A DNA stretch of 64,000 nucleotides from Pseudomonas grandcourensis (GTDB taxonomy: Bacteria; Pseudomonadota; Gammaproteobacteria; Pseudomonadales; Pseudomonadaceae). The notes below the pieces were generated by a model, which was not told where the DNA came from, made no database searches, and saw only the letters and a program-made list of their open reading frames with translations. Each line of letters opens with the position of its first letter. Position 1 is the stretch's first letter. This document shows positions 52,564 to 62,755 of this stretch, in pieces. The stretch covers positions 2,270,501 through 2,334,500 of the forward strand of contig NZ_CP150919.1 of assembly GCF_039909015.1 (NCBI RefSeq). Reading direction: 5' to 3'. The position numbers were made by a program, and so were the translations under genes.

Positions 52564-53375
52564 CAACGGGGCTCCTTGGTGGTTTCGGCTTGCCAGTTCG
52601 GCGGACGTTTTTGCAGGAAGGCGCGCAGGCCTTCCTGGCCTTCGGGGCTGACGCGGATGCGGGCGATGGCGTTTTCGGTGTAGCGGCGCAATGCCGGGGT
52701 CAGTGAGCCGTCGCCGACTTCGCGCAACAGGTCCTTGCTGGCGCGCATCGCGGCCGGACTGTTGAGCAGCAGATTGTCGACCCATTGCTCGACTTTCTGC
52801 TCCAGCTCGGCACTTACATAACTCTCCGACAACAAGCCGATTTCCCGTGCCCGTTGCCCGCCGAAGCGCTCGGCAGTCAAGGCATAGCGACGGGTCGCGC
52901 GCTCGCCGATGGCTTGCACCACGAACGGGCTGATCACCGCTGGCGCCAGGCCGATGCGTACTTCCGACAGGCAGAACTGCGCGTCATCGGCGCCGATGGC
53001 CATGTCACAGCAACTGATCAGGCCCAGCGCGCCACCAAAGGCAGCGCCTTGCACCACCGCCAGGGTCGGAACTTTAAGTTTGGCCAGGTTGTACATCAAT
53101 TCCGCCAGTTCCCGGGCGTCATCGAGGTTGGTGGCGTAATCGAGCTCGGCCGATTGCTGCATCCAGGCCAGGTCAGCGCCAGCGCTGAAATGCTTGCCGC
53201 GACCGCGCACGATCAGAAACCGCAGGCTGGCATCGCTCGCGACTTTGTCGAGGGCGAGGATCAGTTCGCGGATCATTTCGGCGTTGAAGGCGTTGTTCTT
53301 TTCTTCACGGCTGAGCCACAGCGTGGCAAAACCACGGGGGTCGGTCAGCAGTTCGAGGGTGTTGAAGTCGCTCAT
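52563..53375 (-). CDS. liuC: Methylglutaconyl-CoA hydratase
   Basis: 270-aa crotonase-family enzyme that hydrates 3-methylglutaconyl-CoA to HMG-CoA. Oxyanion-hole segments HFSAGADLAWMQ and VQGAAFGGALGLISCCDMAI; catalytic-region Glu in FCLSEVRIGLAPAVISPFV. Length is normal. It lies 13 bases after liuB and overlaps liuD by one base, within the liuABCD operon. Confidence 0.96.
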   Translation of the reverse strand: MSDFNTLELLTDPRGFATLWLSREEKNNAFNAEMIRELILALDKVASDASLRFLIVRGRGKHFSAGADLAWMQQSAELDYATNLDDARELAELMYNLAKLKVPTLAVVQGAAFGGALGLISCCDMAIGADDAQFCLSEVRIGLAPAVISPFVVQAIGERATRRYALTAERFGGQRAREIGLLSESYVSAELEQKVEQWVDNLLLNSPAAMRASKDLLREVGDGSLTPALRRYTENAIARIRVSPEGQEGLRAFLQKRPPNWQAETTKEPR

Positions 53376-53388
53376 GTTCTTCTCCCGA

Positions 53389-54996
<1,608 letters not shown>

Positions 54997-55008
54997 GGAC
55001 AGCTCCGT

Positions 55009-56172
55009 TTAGCGGGTTTCGTTGAACAGTTCGCGACCGATCAGCATGCGACGGATCTCACTGGTGCCGGCACCGATTTCGTACAGCTTGGCGTCACGCA
55101 GCAGACGGCCAGCCGGGAATTCGTTGATGTAGCCGTTGCCACCGAGAATCTGGATCGCGTCGAGGGCCATTTGCGTGGCGCGCTCGGCGCTGTAGAGGAT
55201 CACGCCGGCGGCGTCCTTGCGCGTGGTTTCGCCGCGCTCGCAGGCCTGGGCCACGGCGTACAGGTAAGCGCGGCTGGCGTTGAGTTGGGTGTACATGTCG
55301 GCGACCTTGCCCTGGATCAGCTGGAATTCGCCGATGCTTTGGCCGAACTGCTTGCGGTCGTGGATGTACGGCACGATCAGGTCCATACACGCCTGCATGA
55401 TCCCGGTCGGGCCACCGGACAGAACGACGCGCTCGTAGTCGAGGCCGCTCATCAGCACTTTCACGCCGCCATTGAGCACGCCGAGGATGTTTTCTTCCGG
55501 CACTTCGACGTCATCGAAGAACAGCTCGCAAGTGTTCGAGCCACGCATGCCGAGCTTGTCGAATTTGTTGCTGCGGCTGAAGCCTTTCCAGTCGCGCTCG
55601 ACGATGAAGGCGGTGATGCCGTGGGGGCCCTTTTCCAGGTCGGTCTTGGCGTAGATCACGTAGGTGTCGGCGTCCGGACCATTGGTGATCCAGGTCTTGC
55701 TGCCATTGAGCACGTACTTGTCGCCACGCTTGTCGGCGCGCAGTTTCATCGACACCACGTCGGAACCGGCATTCGGTTCGCTCATGGCCAGGGCGCCGAT
55801 GTGCTCGCCGCTGATCAGCTTGGGCAGGTACTTGGATTTCTGTTCGTGGTTGCCGTTGCGGTTGATCTGGTTGACGCACAGATTGGAGTGGGCGCCGTAG
55901 GACAGCGCCACCGAAGCCGAGCCACGGCTGATTTCTTCCATGGACACCACGTGGGCCAGGTAACCCAGGCCTGCACCGCCGTACTCTTCCGGCACGGTAA
56001 TGCCCAGCAGGCCCATGTCGCCGAACTTGCGCCACAGGTCGGCGGGGAACAGGTTGTCGATGTCGATCTGAGCGGCGCGCGGGGCGATCTCCTTGGCGAC
56101 GAAGGACTGAACTTGATCGCGCAGCATGTCGATGGTTTCACCGAGGGCAAAATTCAGGGATGGATAGCTCAT
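55009..56172 (-). CDS. liuA: Isovaleryl-CoA dehydrogenase
   Basis: 387-aa FAD enzyme that oxidises isovaleryl-CoA to 3-methylcrotonyl-CoA, first step of the Liu pathway. Acyl-CoA dehydrogenase signatures: [40 protein letters not shown], and the C-terminal [20 protein letters not shown] followed by [12 protein letters not shown]. In isovaleryl-CoA dehydrogenases the catalytic Glu lies not at this last site but in the [14 protein letters not shown] region; here that region has the same [14 protein letters not shown] sequence with Glu present. The start is ATG 56172, 6 bases after AAGGTG. Two LiuR operators lie upstream. Confidence 0.96.
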   Translation of the reverse strand: MSYPSLNFALGETIDMLRDQVQSFVAKEIAPRAAQIDIDNLFPADLWRKFGDMGLLGITVPEEYGGAGLGYLAHVVSMEEISRGSASVALSYGAHSNLCVNQINRNGNHEQKSKYLPKLISGEHIGALAMSEPNAGSDVVSMKLRADKRGDKYVLNGSKTWITNGPDADTYVIYAKTDLEKGPHGITAFIVERDWKGFSRSNKFDKLGMRGSNTCELFFDDVEVPEENILGVLNGGVKVLMSGLDYERVVLSGGPTGIMQACMDLIVPYIHDRKQFGQSIGEFQLIQGKVADMYTQLNASRAYLYAVAQACERGETTRKDAAGVILYSAERATQMALDAIQILGGNGYINEFPAGRLLRDAKLYEIGAGTSEIRRMLIGRELFNETR

Positions 56173-56227
56173 GGGTCACCTTTTGGCTTTTTTGTCGGTT
56201 GGTGAGACTGTCAATGGGTTCTCACCT

Positions 56228-56241
56228 TTACGTTAACGTAA
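56228..56241. promoter_or_regulatory. LiuR operator 1 (liuA / acyl-CoA synthetase divergent promoter)
   Basis: Perfect palindrome TTACGTTAACGTAA, 56 bases upstream of the liuA start. Matches the LiuR motif by its second copy nearby and a third before liuR itself. Confidence 0.85.
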
Positions 56242-56269
56242 GCCTGTGACGAATGGCTGTCAATCGCCC

Positions 56270-56285
56270 TTTACGTTAACGTCAA
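56270..56285. promoter_or_regulatory. LiuR operator 2
   Basis: TTTACGTTAACGTCAA, near-perfect palindrome 42 bases (four helical turns) from operator 1, on the side of the acyl-CoA synthetase gene. Spacing suggests binding on the same DNA face and joint control of both directions. Confidence 0.85.
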
Positions 56286-56376
56286 CTTGAGCGAGAGTAG
56301 AGCCAGTTCAAGATAGAACGCGGACCACGTCTGTGGGATCGCCGGTAGCCCATAAATAAAGACAATAGGGGTCGTC

Positions 56377-58071
56377 ATGGATCAACCCAGTGCAAGCCCG
56401 CAACGCAGTTACACCCGTGGTTCCCAGGACAAAGCCTTGCTGGCGATGACCATCGGCCAGGCGTTCGACAACACGGTCGCGCAGTACCCGGACGGGGAGG
56501 CGCTGGTGGTGCGCCATCAACAGTTGCGTTACACCTGGCGGCAATTGGCGGAGGCTGCGGACCTGCACGCCAGAGCACTGCTGGCGCTGGGGCTGCAAGC
56601 CGGGGACCGCCTTGGCATCTGGGCGCCGAACTGTGCGCAGTGGTGCATCAGCCAGATTGCCACCGCGAAAATCGGCGTGATCCTGGTCAACATCAACCCC
56701 GCCTATCGCAGTTCCGAACTCGAATACGTGCTGAAGCAGTCTGGCTGCCAATGGCTGGTGTGTGCCGGGGCCTTCAAGTCCTCGAACTATCACGCGATGC
56801 TGCAAGGCCTGGTGCCGGAGCTGGCCGGGCAATCCATCGGCAAGTTGCAGAGTGAGCGGTTGCCGGAGTTGCGTGGCGTCATCAGCCTGGATGCGCAGCC
56901 ACCGTCAGGGTTCCTGCCTTGGTCGCAACTGGCCGATCTGGCGGGCGGCGTGACGGTCGAGCAACTGCATGAACGCCAGGACAGCCTGCATTTCGATCAG
57001 CCGGTGAATATCCAGTACACCTCGGGCACCACCGGCTTCCCCAAGGGCGCGACCCTCAGTCACTACAACATTCTCAACAACGGCTACATGGTCGGCGAAA
57101 GCCTCGGCTTGACCGCAGCTGATCGCCTGGTGATCCCGGTGCCGTTGTATCACTGCTTCGGTATGGTCATGGGCAACCTCGGCTGCATCACCCATGGCAG
57201 TACGATGATTTATCCGAACGACGCGTTCGATCCATTGCTGACTCTGGGCGCCGTGGCTGAAGAAAAAGCCACGGCGCTGTACGGCGTACCGACCATGTTC
57301 ATCGCCATGCTCGATCAACCCCAGCGCGCCGGGTTTGATCTGTCGAGCCTGCGCACCGGGATCATGGCAGGCGCAACCTGTCCTATCGAGGTGATGCGCC
57401 GGGTCATCAGCGAGATGCACATGAGCGAAGTGCAGATTGCCTACGGCATGACGGAAACCAGTCCGGTGTCGTTGCAGACCGGTCCTTCAGACGACCTGGA
57501 GCTGCGCGTGACCACAGTCGGTCGCACCCAGCCGCAATTGGAAAGCAAGATCATCGACGAAGCGGGCAACCTGGTACCGCGCGGCACCATCGGCGAACTG
57601 TGCACCCGCGGTTACAGCGTGATGCTCGGCTATTGGAACAACCCCGAAGGCACGGCGGATGCCATCGATCAGGCGGGGTGGATGCACACCGGTGACCTGG
57701 CGAGCATGAACGACGAGGGTTACGTGTGCATTGCCGGGCGCAACAAGGACATGATCATCCGTGGTGGTGAGAATATTTACCCACGGGAGCTGGAAGAGTT
57801 TTTCTTCACTCATCCGGCTGTCGCAGACGTGCAGGTGATCGGCATTCCTTGCTCGCGCTACGGTGAAGAGATCGTCGCCTGGATCAAGTTCCACCCCGGC
57901 CACAGCGCCACCGAGCAAGAGCTGCAAACCTGGTGCAAGGAGCGCATCGCGCACTTCAAGACGCCGCGTTACTTCAAGTTCGTCGAGGAGTTTCCGATGA
58001 CGGTGACCGGCAAGATCCAGAAATTCAGGATGCGCGAGATCAGTATCGAGGAGCTCAAAGCGATACGGTAG
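56377..58071 (+). CDS. AMP-forming acyl-CoA synthetase linked to the liu genes
   Basis: 564-aa adenylate-forming enzyme that activates a carboxylic acid to its CoA ester. P-loop [16 protein letters not shown] (about 210-225), [45 protein letters not shown] and the catalytic C-terminal Lys in [14 protein letters not shown]. The start is ATG 56377 after AGGGG. It is divergent from liuA with LiuR operators between, so the substrate is probably isovalerate, 3-methylcrotonate or another short branched acid, or acetoacetate from the end of the pathway. Its chain is close to medium-chain fatty-acid ligases, so a broader range is possible. Confidence 0.88.
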   Translation: MDQPSASPQRSYTRGSQDKALLAMTIGQAFDNTVAQYPDGEALVVRHQQLRYTWRQLAEAADLHARALLALGLQAGDRLGIWAPNCAQWCISQIATAKIGVILVNINPAYRSSELEYVLKQSGCQWLVCAGAFKSSNYHAMLQGLVPELAGQSIGKLQSERLPELRGVISLDAQPPSGFLPWSQLADLAGGVTVEQLHERQDSLHFDQPVNIQYTSGTTGFPKGATLSHYNILNNGYMVGESLGLTAADRLVIPVPLYHCFGMVMGNLGCITHGSTMIYPNDAFDPLLTLGAVAEEKATALYGVPTMFIAMLDQPQRAGFDLSSLRTGIMAGATCPIEVMRRVISEMHMSEVQIAYGMTETSPVSLQTGPSDDLELRVTTVGRTQPQLESKIIDEAGNLVPRGTIGELCTRGYSVMLGYWNNPEGTADAIDQAGWMHTGDLASMNDEGYVCIAGRNKDMIIRGGENIYPRELEEFFFTHPAVADVQVIGIPCSRYGEEIVAWIKFHPGHSATEQELQTWCKERIAHFKTPRYFKFVEEFPMTVTGKIQKFRMREISIEELKAIR

Positions 58072-58147
58072 GAGCTGCCGAAGGCTGCGATCTTTTAGGG
58101 TTGGCGAAGGTCACGATCAAAAGATCGCAGGCTGTGCCAGCTCCTAC
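58068..58147. repeat. Long imperfect inverted repeat (REP-type)
   Basis: Outer arms GTAGGAGCTG (58068-58077) and CAGCTCCTAC (58138-58147), inner arms GCTGCGATCTTTT and AAAAGATCGCAGGC. It begins on the synthetase stop codon. Confidence 0.75.
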
Positions 58148-58184
58148 AAGGTTGTGCTTGGATATCTCAAACGCCAGACAGCAC

Positions 58185-58214
58185 AAAGGGGAGCCGAAGC
58201 TCCCCTTTAATTTT
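58185..58214 (+). terminator. Rho-independent terminator
   Basis: Perfect 10-bp stem AAAGGGGAGC/GCTCCCCTTT with CGAA loop (58185-58208) followed by AATTTT. Ends the acyl-CoA synthetase transcript. Confidence 0.88.
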
Positions 58215-58732
58215 CGTTTCGCGTGCTCTTTTTTTATTATTGAGGGTCGGTCTGTTTTTGTTTTTGGCAACCGTTGCCCTTTACCGCTGTTTTTGGCGAT
58301 CCCCATTCGGGATCAAGAGCAAACGTATTTTTTTGAGCGCTGATCTACTTTCTCGCTGAGCGATCCAACCAGTTCGGGAGCTACCTGAAGGTAGTTTTAT
58401 TATTCTCTGCCCGGTTGCGGGTAACTTCGAAAAGCACCCTGAAAAGCACATCTTCTCCAAAAAAATCTGTTAGCTGCGTCTCTGCCGTGTTGTTTTTGTT
58501 ATGTCAGAGTCGTTACGTCTTGTTTTTATTAGGTTTGCCGCAATTTTTTTATTCTTGTTGTGCGATAGATATAGCAGGAGGCGTGCCAACTTTTTAAAAG
58601 CCTTTAAAATCAATGGTTTGAAAATTTGTAAGGTTTTGCGCCTCAGGCAAACCCCTACATTTTGTTTCCGTGTTACTCGCTTGTGCCCCACGTTTCAGAC
58701 ACAGCGGTAACACCCGGACACACTCAGCACAC
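58209..58732. other. A/T-rich intergenic region
   Basis: About 520 bases, much poorer in GC than the flanks, with no convincing gene. It holds a GATCCC/GGGATC hairpin near 58298-58315, a CTACCT/AGGTAG hairpin with a T-rich tail at 58381-58404, and A/T-rich DNA at 58500-58650. A small RNA or foreign insertion is possible; nothing can be assigned. Confidence 0.4.
58381..58404 (+). terminator. Possible terminator of an unknown short transcript
   Basis: CTACCT GA AGGTAG stem followed by TTTTATTATT. It has no upstream gene on this strand, so if real it would end an unannotated RNA starting within 58210-58370. Confidence 0.35.
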
Positions 58733-59632
58733 TCACTGTGCGCTGCGGGCCTTGGCCACGCGGGAACCGGTAGGGCGACCCAATACAGCGCAAATCTGCT
58801 GACCGGCATGCATCAAGGCGTCGAGGTCGATTCCGGTGTCGATGCCCAGGCCGTTGAGCAGGTAAACCACGTCTTCGGTGGCGACGTTACCGCTGGCGCC
58901 CTTGGCATAGGGGCAGCCGCCCAGACCTGCGATGGAGCTGTCGAACACCGAGATGCCTTCCAGCAGGCTGGCGTAGATGTTGGCCACAGCCTGGCCGTAG
59001 GTGTCGTGGAAGTGACCTGCGAGTTTCTCCCGGGGCACATCCTTCGATACCACTTCAAACATCCTGCGGGTTGCGCCTGCGGTGCCGGTGCCGATGGTGT
59101 CCCCCAGCGAAACCTCATAGCAGCCCATGGCATACAGCTCGCGGGCGACCACGGCGACCTGTTCCGGGGCGACGTTACCTTCATAGGGGCAGCCCAGCAC
59201 GCAGGACACGTAACCGCGCACCGTCACGCCATGTTGTCTGGCGGCGTCCATGATCGGCCCGAAACGTTCCAGGCTTTCGCTGATCGAGCAATTGATGTTG
59301 CGCTGTGAAAACGCTTCGGACGCCGCCGCGAACACGGCCACTTCCTTGACCCCGGCGGCGAGGGCGTCTTCGAAACCGCGCAGATTGGGGGCGAGTGCGC
59401 CGTAGACCACGCCGGGTTTGCGCTGGATCTGCGCAAAGACCTCGGCGGAGCCGGCCATCTGCGGCACCCACTTGGGCGAAACGAAACTGCCGACTTCTAT
59501 ATAGCCGAGCCCGGCTGCGGTCAGCGCGTCGACCAGTTGTACCTTGTCGGTAACACTGATGGGTTGGGCTTCATTTTGCAGGCCGTCGCGTGGGCCGACT
59601 TCGACAATGCGTACGTGGGTGGGGAGGGGCAT
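58733..59632 (-). CDS. liuE: Hydroxymethylglutaryl-CoA lyase
   Basis: 299-aa enzyme that splits HMG-CoA to acetyl-CoA and acetoacetate, last step of the Liu pathway. Family blocks: VEVGPRDGLQNE, GYIEVGSFVSPKWVPQMAG, the active-site loop with Cys in AGLGGCPYAKGASGNVATED and metal ligands in AGHFHDTYGQAVANIYASL. The start is ATG 59632; an in-frame extension to 59704 runs through a REP and is rejected. It is separated from liuABCD by the synthetase gene and lies downstream of liuR on the same strand, unlike the contiguous liuRABCDE order of P. aeruginosa. Confidence 0.96.
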   Translation of the reverse strand: MPLPTHVRIVEVGPRDGLQNEAQPISVTDKVQLVDALTAAGLGYIEVGSFVSPKWVPQMAGSAEVFAQIQRKPGVVYGALAPNLRGFEDALAAGVKEVAVFAAASEAFSQRNINCSISESLERFGPIMDAARQHGVTVRGYVSCVLGCPYEGNVAPEQVAVVARELYAMGCYEVSLGDTIGTGTAGATRRMFEVVSKDVPREKLAGHFHDTYGQAVANIYASLLEGISVFDSSIAGLGGCPYAKGASGNVATEDVVYLLNGLGIDTGIDLDALMHAGQQICAVLGRPTGSRVAKARSAQ

Positions 59633-59666
59633 GGGGATCGACCTGTGCTGATTGTTCGGAGAACCC

Positions 59667-59766
59667 TGTAGGAGCGAGCCTGCTCGCGATGGGCTCCCAA
59701 GCACCGCGTTTATCCAGCAAACACGCGTTATCGTTAACGACCATCGCGAGCAAGCTCGCTCCTACA
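59667..59766. repeat. REPIN between liuR and liuE
   Basis: Two inverted 26-base REP copies (59667-59692 and 59741-59766) differing at only one or two positions, about 48 bases apart. Same REP family as at 19125. Confidence 0.82.
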
Positions 59767-59779
59767 AGGGGGGCGGGTT

Positions 59780-60181
59780 TTATTGAATGACTTCCTGGCT
59801 TTTGAGCGTCTGCTCCAGCGCCTGCACGCAGCGCTCTTCGGCGGTATCGAGCTCCAGTTTCATCTGTTCGATGTCGAGCATTTGCTGTTCAAGCTGTTCC
59901 CGGCGCTCGCTGATTTTCGCCAGCATGCTGTGCAGTTGCTTGGTGTTACCGCTGGACGGGTCGTAGAGCTCGATCAGTTCGCGGCATTCAGCCAGGGAGA
60001 AACCGATGCGCTTGCCCCGCAGGATCAGCTTCAGGCTGACCTTGTCGCGAGGCGAGTAAATGCGTTCCTGGCCGCGACGCTCAGGACTGAGCAGGCCTTG
60101 CTCTTCATAAAAGCGAATGGCACGGGTGGTGATGTCGAGCTCGCGAGCGAGATCGGAAATGCTGTAGGTCTGGCTGCTCAT
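59780..60181 (-). CDS. liuR: MerR-family regulator of leucine/isovalerate catabolism
   Basis: 133-aa MerR protein. N-terminal winged helix-turn-helix (YSISDLARELDITTRAIRFY, EEQGLLSPERRG), a linker (SLKLILRGKRIGFSLAECRE) and a C-terminal coiled coil (about 80-125). It lacks the cysteines of metal-sensing MerRs, as expected for LiuR, which responds to pathway intermediates. A palindromic operator lies upstream of its own start, and matching sites lie before liuA, which ties it to the pathway. liuE follows downstream, past a REPIN. Confidence 0.94.
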   Translation of the reverse strand: MSSQTYSISDLARELDITTRAIRFYEEQGLLSPERRGQERIYSPRDKVSLKLILRGKRIGFSLAECRELIELYDPSSGNTKQLHSMLAKISERREQLEQQMLDIEQMKLELDTAEERCVQALEQTLKSQEVIQ

Positions 60182-60223
60182 GGACGCGCTCGCAAAAGGT
60201 CATGGCGCTAAGCTAATGGCAGG

Positions 60224-60239
60224 TTGACGTTTACGTCAA
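60224..60239. promoter_or_regulatory. LiuR operator 3 (autoregulation of liuR)
   Basis: TTGACGTTTACGTCAA, almost perfect palindrome 43 bases upstream of the liuR start; same motif as the two sites before liuA. Confidence 0.85.
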
Positions 60240-60268
60240 GGGGCAGCGATTTTTGCTGTTCTTGCTGG

Positions 60269-60296
60269 CCCCATCGCGAGCTTGCTCGCGATGGGG
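60269..60296. repeat. REP-type palindrome
   Basis: Perfect 13-bp arms CCCCATCGCGAGC and reverse complement around TT, just after the LysR gene stop (60315, minus strand). May act as its terminator. Confidence 0.7.
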
Positions 60297-60314
60297 GCGC
60301 CTCGGTATCAAGCC

Positions 60315-61244
60315 CTACACCTTCTCGAGCTTTTTCTCCTGTGCCGTCACCTGCTGGCACAACTCGATCATCTGCTCGCGCATCCAGCGGTTCGCCGGGT
60401 CCTGGTCGGTGCTTTCGTGCCAGTAGAGGTGGGTTTCCACCGGTGGCACGTCGTTGACCGGCAGATAAAAGGCGTGCAGATCGTTACGACGGGCGAAGCG
60501 TTCCGGCACGGTCATGACCATGTCGGTCTGCTGCAACACTTGCGAGGCCATCAGGTAATGCTGGGAGCGCAGGGCGATCTTGCGCTGGATGCCCATCTTG
60601 CCCAGCGCCAGGTCGACATAGCCGAGGCCGCTGCGTCGGCTGGAAATATGGATGTGGGTCAGGCCCATGTAATCATCCAGCGTGAGTTTCTCCTTGCCCG
60701 CCAGCGGATGCCCCTTGCGCATGGCGCACACGTAGCGGTCCTCCATCAACTTGACGTGACGCACCTGCGGGTCGGTGTTGAGCGGCGCATCCACCGCGAA
60801 GTCGAGGCGGCCGGCCGCCAGCTCCTTGGTGGTTTCCCGGCGTTTGGACAGGAAGCTTTCGATGATCACCGTCGGCGCCAGGCGACGCAGGCGCTGGAAT
60901 AGCAGCGGCAGGATCACCGCTTCGGTGAGGTCGGTCATGCTGATGCGATAGGTCTTGACCGCTTGCTGCGGGTTGAAAATGCGGCTTTCCTGCACCGACA
61001 CGCGCAGCAGCGAGAGCGCATTGCGCACCGGGCCGATGATGTTCTGCGCCATGGGCGTGGGCACCATGCCCTGGGCGGTGCGCACGAACAACGGGTCGTT
61101 GAAGGTCTCGCGCAACCGGGCCAGCGCGTTCGACACCGCTGGCTGGGTAATGCCCACAATCTGCCCGGCACGGGTCAGGTTGGCTTCGGTGTAGATCGCG
61201 TCGAAGACGATGAAAAGGTTGAGATCGACCTTGCTCAGATTCAT
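60315..61244 (-). CDS. LysR-family regulator (NodD/SyrM-like group)
   Basis: 309-aa LysR regulator. Helix-turn-helix at about 6-65 (LNLFIVFDAIYTEANLTRAG, ITQPAVSNALARLRETFNDP, LFVRTAQGMVPTPMA, the last being typical of the NodD-like group), then an effector domain (TYRISMTDLTEAVILPLLFQ, GRLDFAVDAPLN). Divergent from the acyl-CoA dehydrogenase at 61409 across 164 bases, so probably its regulator. The inducer is unknown, presumably an acyl-CoA or the parent acid. Confidence 0.9.
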   Translation of the reverse strand: MNLSKVDLNLFIVFDAIYTEANLTRAGQIVGITQPAVSNALARLRETFNDPLFVRTAQGMVPTPMAQNIIGPVRNALSLLRVSVQESRIFNPQQAVKTYRISMTDLTEAVILPLLFQRLRRLAPTVIIESFLSKRRETTKELAAGRLDFAVDAPLNTDPQVRHVKLMEDRYVCAMRKGHPLAGKEKLTLDDYMGLTHIHISSRRSGLGYVDLALGKMGIQRKIALRSQHYLMASQVLQQTDMVMTVPERFARRNDLHAFYLPVNDVPPVETHLYWHESTDQDPANRWMREQMIELCQQVTAQEKKLEKV

Positions 61245-61408
61245 TACGCGGCTCTCTTATTGTGTGGGCGGACTGACCGTGACGATCAGTCGATCATATA
61301 TCGGTGATGAATGTTTATACACGCCGAGAATAGGCTAGGTAAATTATCAACGCTGTTCTAGCATCGATACATGACCTAAACAACCTCCCCCAAGAAGGTA
61401 TCTCGCTC

Positions 61409-62638
61409 ATGGATTTCGCTTATTCGCCCAAGGTTCAGGAACTGCGTGAGCGCGTAACAGCGTTCATGGACACCTACGTTTATCCGGCCGAAGCCGTGTT
61501 CGAGCGCCAGGTTGCCGAAGGCGATCGCTGGCAGCCGACCGCGATCATGGAAGAACTCAAACTCAAGGCCAAGGCCGAGGGTCTGTGGAATTTGTTTCTG
61601 CCTGAGTCTGAGCTTGGCGCCGGCCTGACCAACCTCGAATACGCTCCGCTGGCGGAAATCATGGGCCGTTCGCTATTGGGGCCAGAGCCGTTCAACTGCT
61701 CGGCACCGGACACCGGCAACATGGAAGTGCTGGTGCGTTATGCCAACGAAGAGCAGAAGCAACGCTGGCTCGAACCCTTGCTGCGCGGCGAGATCCGCTC
61801 GGCATTCGCCATGACCGAACCGGACGTTGCGTCCTCCGACGCTACCAACATGGCCGCCCGTGCGGTGCGCGATGGCGACGAGTGGGTGATCAACGGCAAG
61901 AAGTGGTGGACGTCGGGTGCGTGCGACCCGCGCTGCAAGATCCTGATCTTCATGGGCCTGAGCAATCCGGATGCGCCACGTCATGCCCAGCACTCGATGA
62001 TTCTGGTGCCGGTGGATGCGCCCGGCGTGAAGATCGTGCGTCCGCTGCCGGTGTTCGGTTACGACGATGCTCCTCATGGCCACGCAGAAGTGCACTTTGA
62101 AAACGTGCGTGTGCCGTACGAAAACGTCCTGTTGGGTGAAGGACGCGGCTTTGAAATCGCACAAGGTCGCCTTGGCCCTGGCCGGATTCACCACTGCATG
62201 CGTTCGATCGGCATGGCCGAGCGCGCACTGGAACTGATGTGCAAACGCTCGGTGAACCGCACGGCGTTCGGCAAGCCTCTGGCACGCCTGGGCGGCAACA
62301 TCGACAAGATCGCCGACTCGCGGATGGAAATCGACATGGCACGCCTGCTGACGTTGAAAGCGGCGTACATGATGGACACCGTCGGCAACAAAGTGGCGAA
62401 AAGCGAGATCGCGCAGATCAAGGTCGTGGCGCCGAACGTGGCGCTGCGGGTGATCGACCGGGCGATCCAGATTCATGGCGGGGCAGGGGTTTCCAACGAT
62501 TTCCCGCTGGCCTACATGTACGCGATGCAGCGCACCCTGCGCTTGGCCGACGGCCCGGACGAAGTGCACCGAGCAGCGGTCGGCAAGTTCGAAATCGGCA
62601 AATATGTGCCGAAAGAGATGATGCGCAGCGGGCACTGA
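61409..62638 (+). CDS. Acyl-CoA dehydrogenase, ACAD10/11-like
   Basis: 409-aa FAD-dependent dehydrogenase. Domain blocks: [80 protein letters not shown]. At the C-terminal active-site position the motif is [10 protein letters not shown], as in ACAD10/11-type enzymes, which use Asp where most acyl-CoA dehydrogenases have Glu. The human relatives handle 4-hydroxyacyl substrates together with a kinase domain; no kinase is fused here. The start is ATG 61409 after AAGGT. Divergent from a LysR gene; followed by a REPIN. Confidence 0.9.
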   Translation: MDFAYSPKVQELRERVTAFMDTYVYPAEAVFERQVAEGDRWQPTAIMEELKLKAKAEGLWNLFLPESELGAGLTNLEYAPLAEIMGRSLLGPEPFNCSAPDTGNMEVLVRYANEEQKQRWLEPLLRGEIRSAFAMTEPDVASSDATNMAARAVRDGDEWVINGKKWWTSGACDPRCKILIFMGLSNPDAPRHAQHSMILVPVDAPGVKIVRPLPVFGYDDAPHGHAEVHFENVRVPYENVLLGEGRGFEIAQGRLGPGRIHHCMRSIGMAERALELMCKRSVNRTAFGKPLARLGGNIDKIADSRMEIDMARLLTLKAAYMMDTVGNKVAKSEIAQIKVVAPNVALRVIDRAIQIHGGAGVSNDFPLAYMYAMQRTLRLADGPDEVHRAAVGKFEIGKYVPKEMMRSGH

Positions 62639-62660
62639 CAGACACCGCGTTATCGTTCTT

Positions 62661-62720
62661 CGCGGGCAAGCCCGCTCCCACAGGTTCCGTGTGATCCCTG
62701 TGGGAGCGGGCTTGCCCGCG
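62661..62720. repeat. REP-type inverted pair with exact 24-base arms
   Basis: Arms at 62661-62684 and 62697-62720 are exact reverse complements (CGCGGGCAAGCCCGCTCCCA, then CAGG) with a 12-base loop. It lies between the dehydrogenase stop and the convergent OmpA-fusion stop and probably terminates both. Confidence 0.82.
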
Positions 62721-62755
62721 ATTGCGTCAGTCGATCCAGCACATCAACAGCAGAT

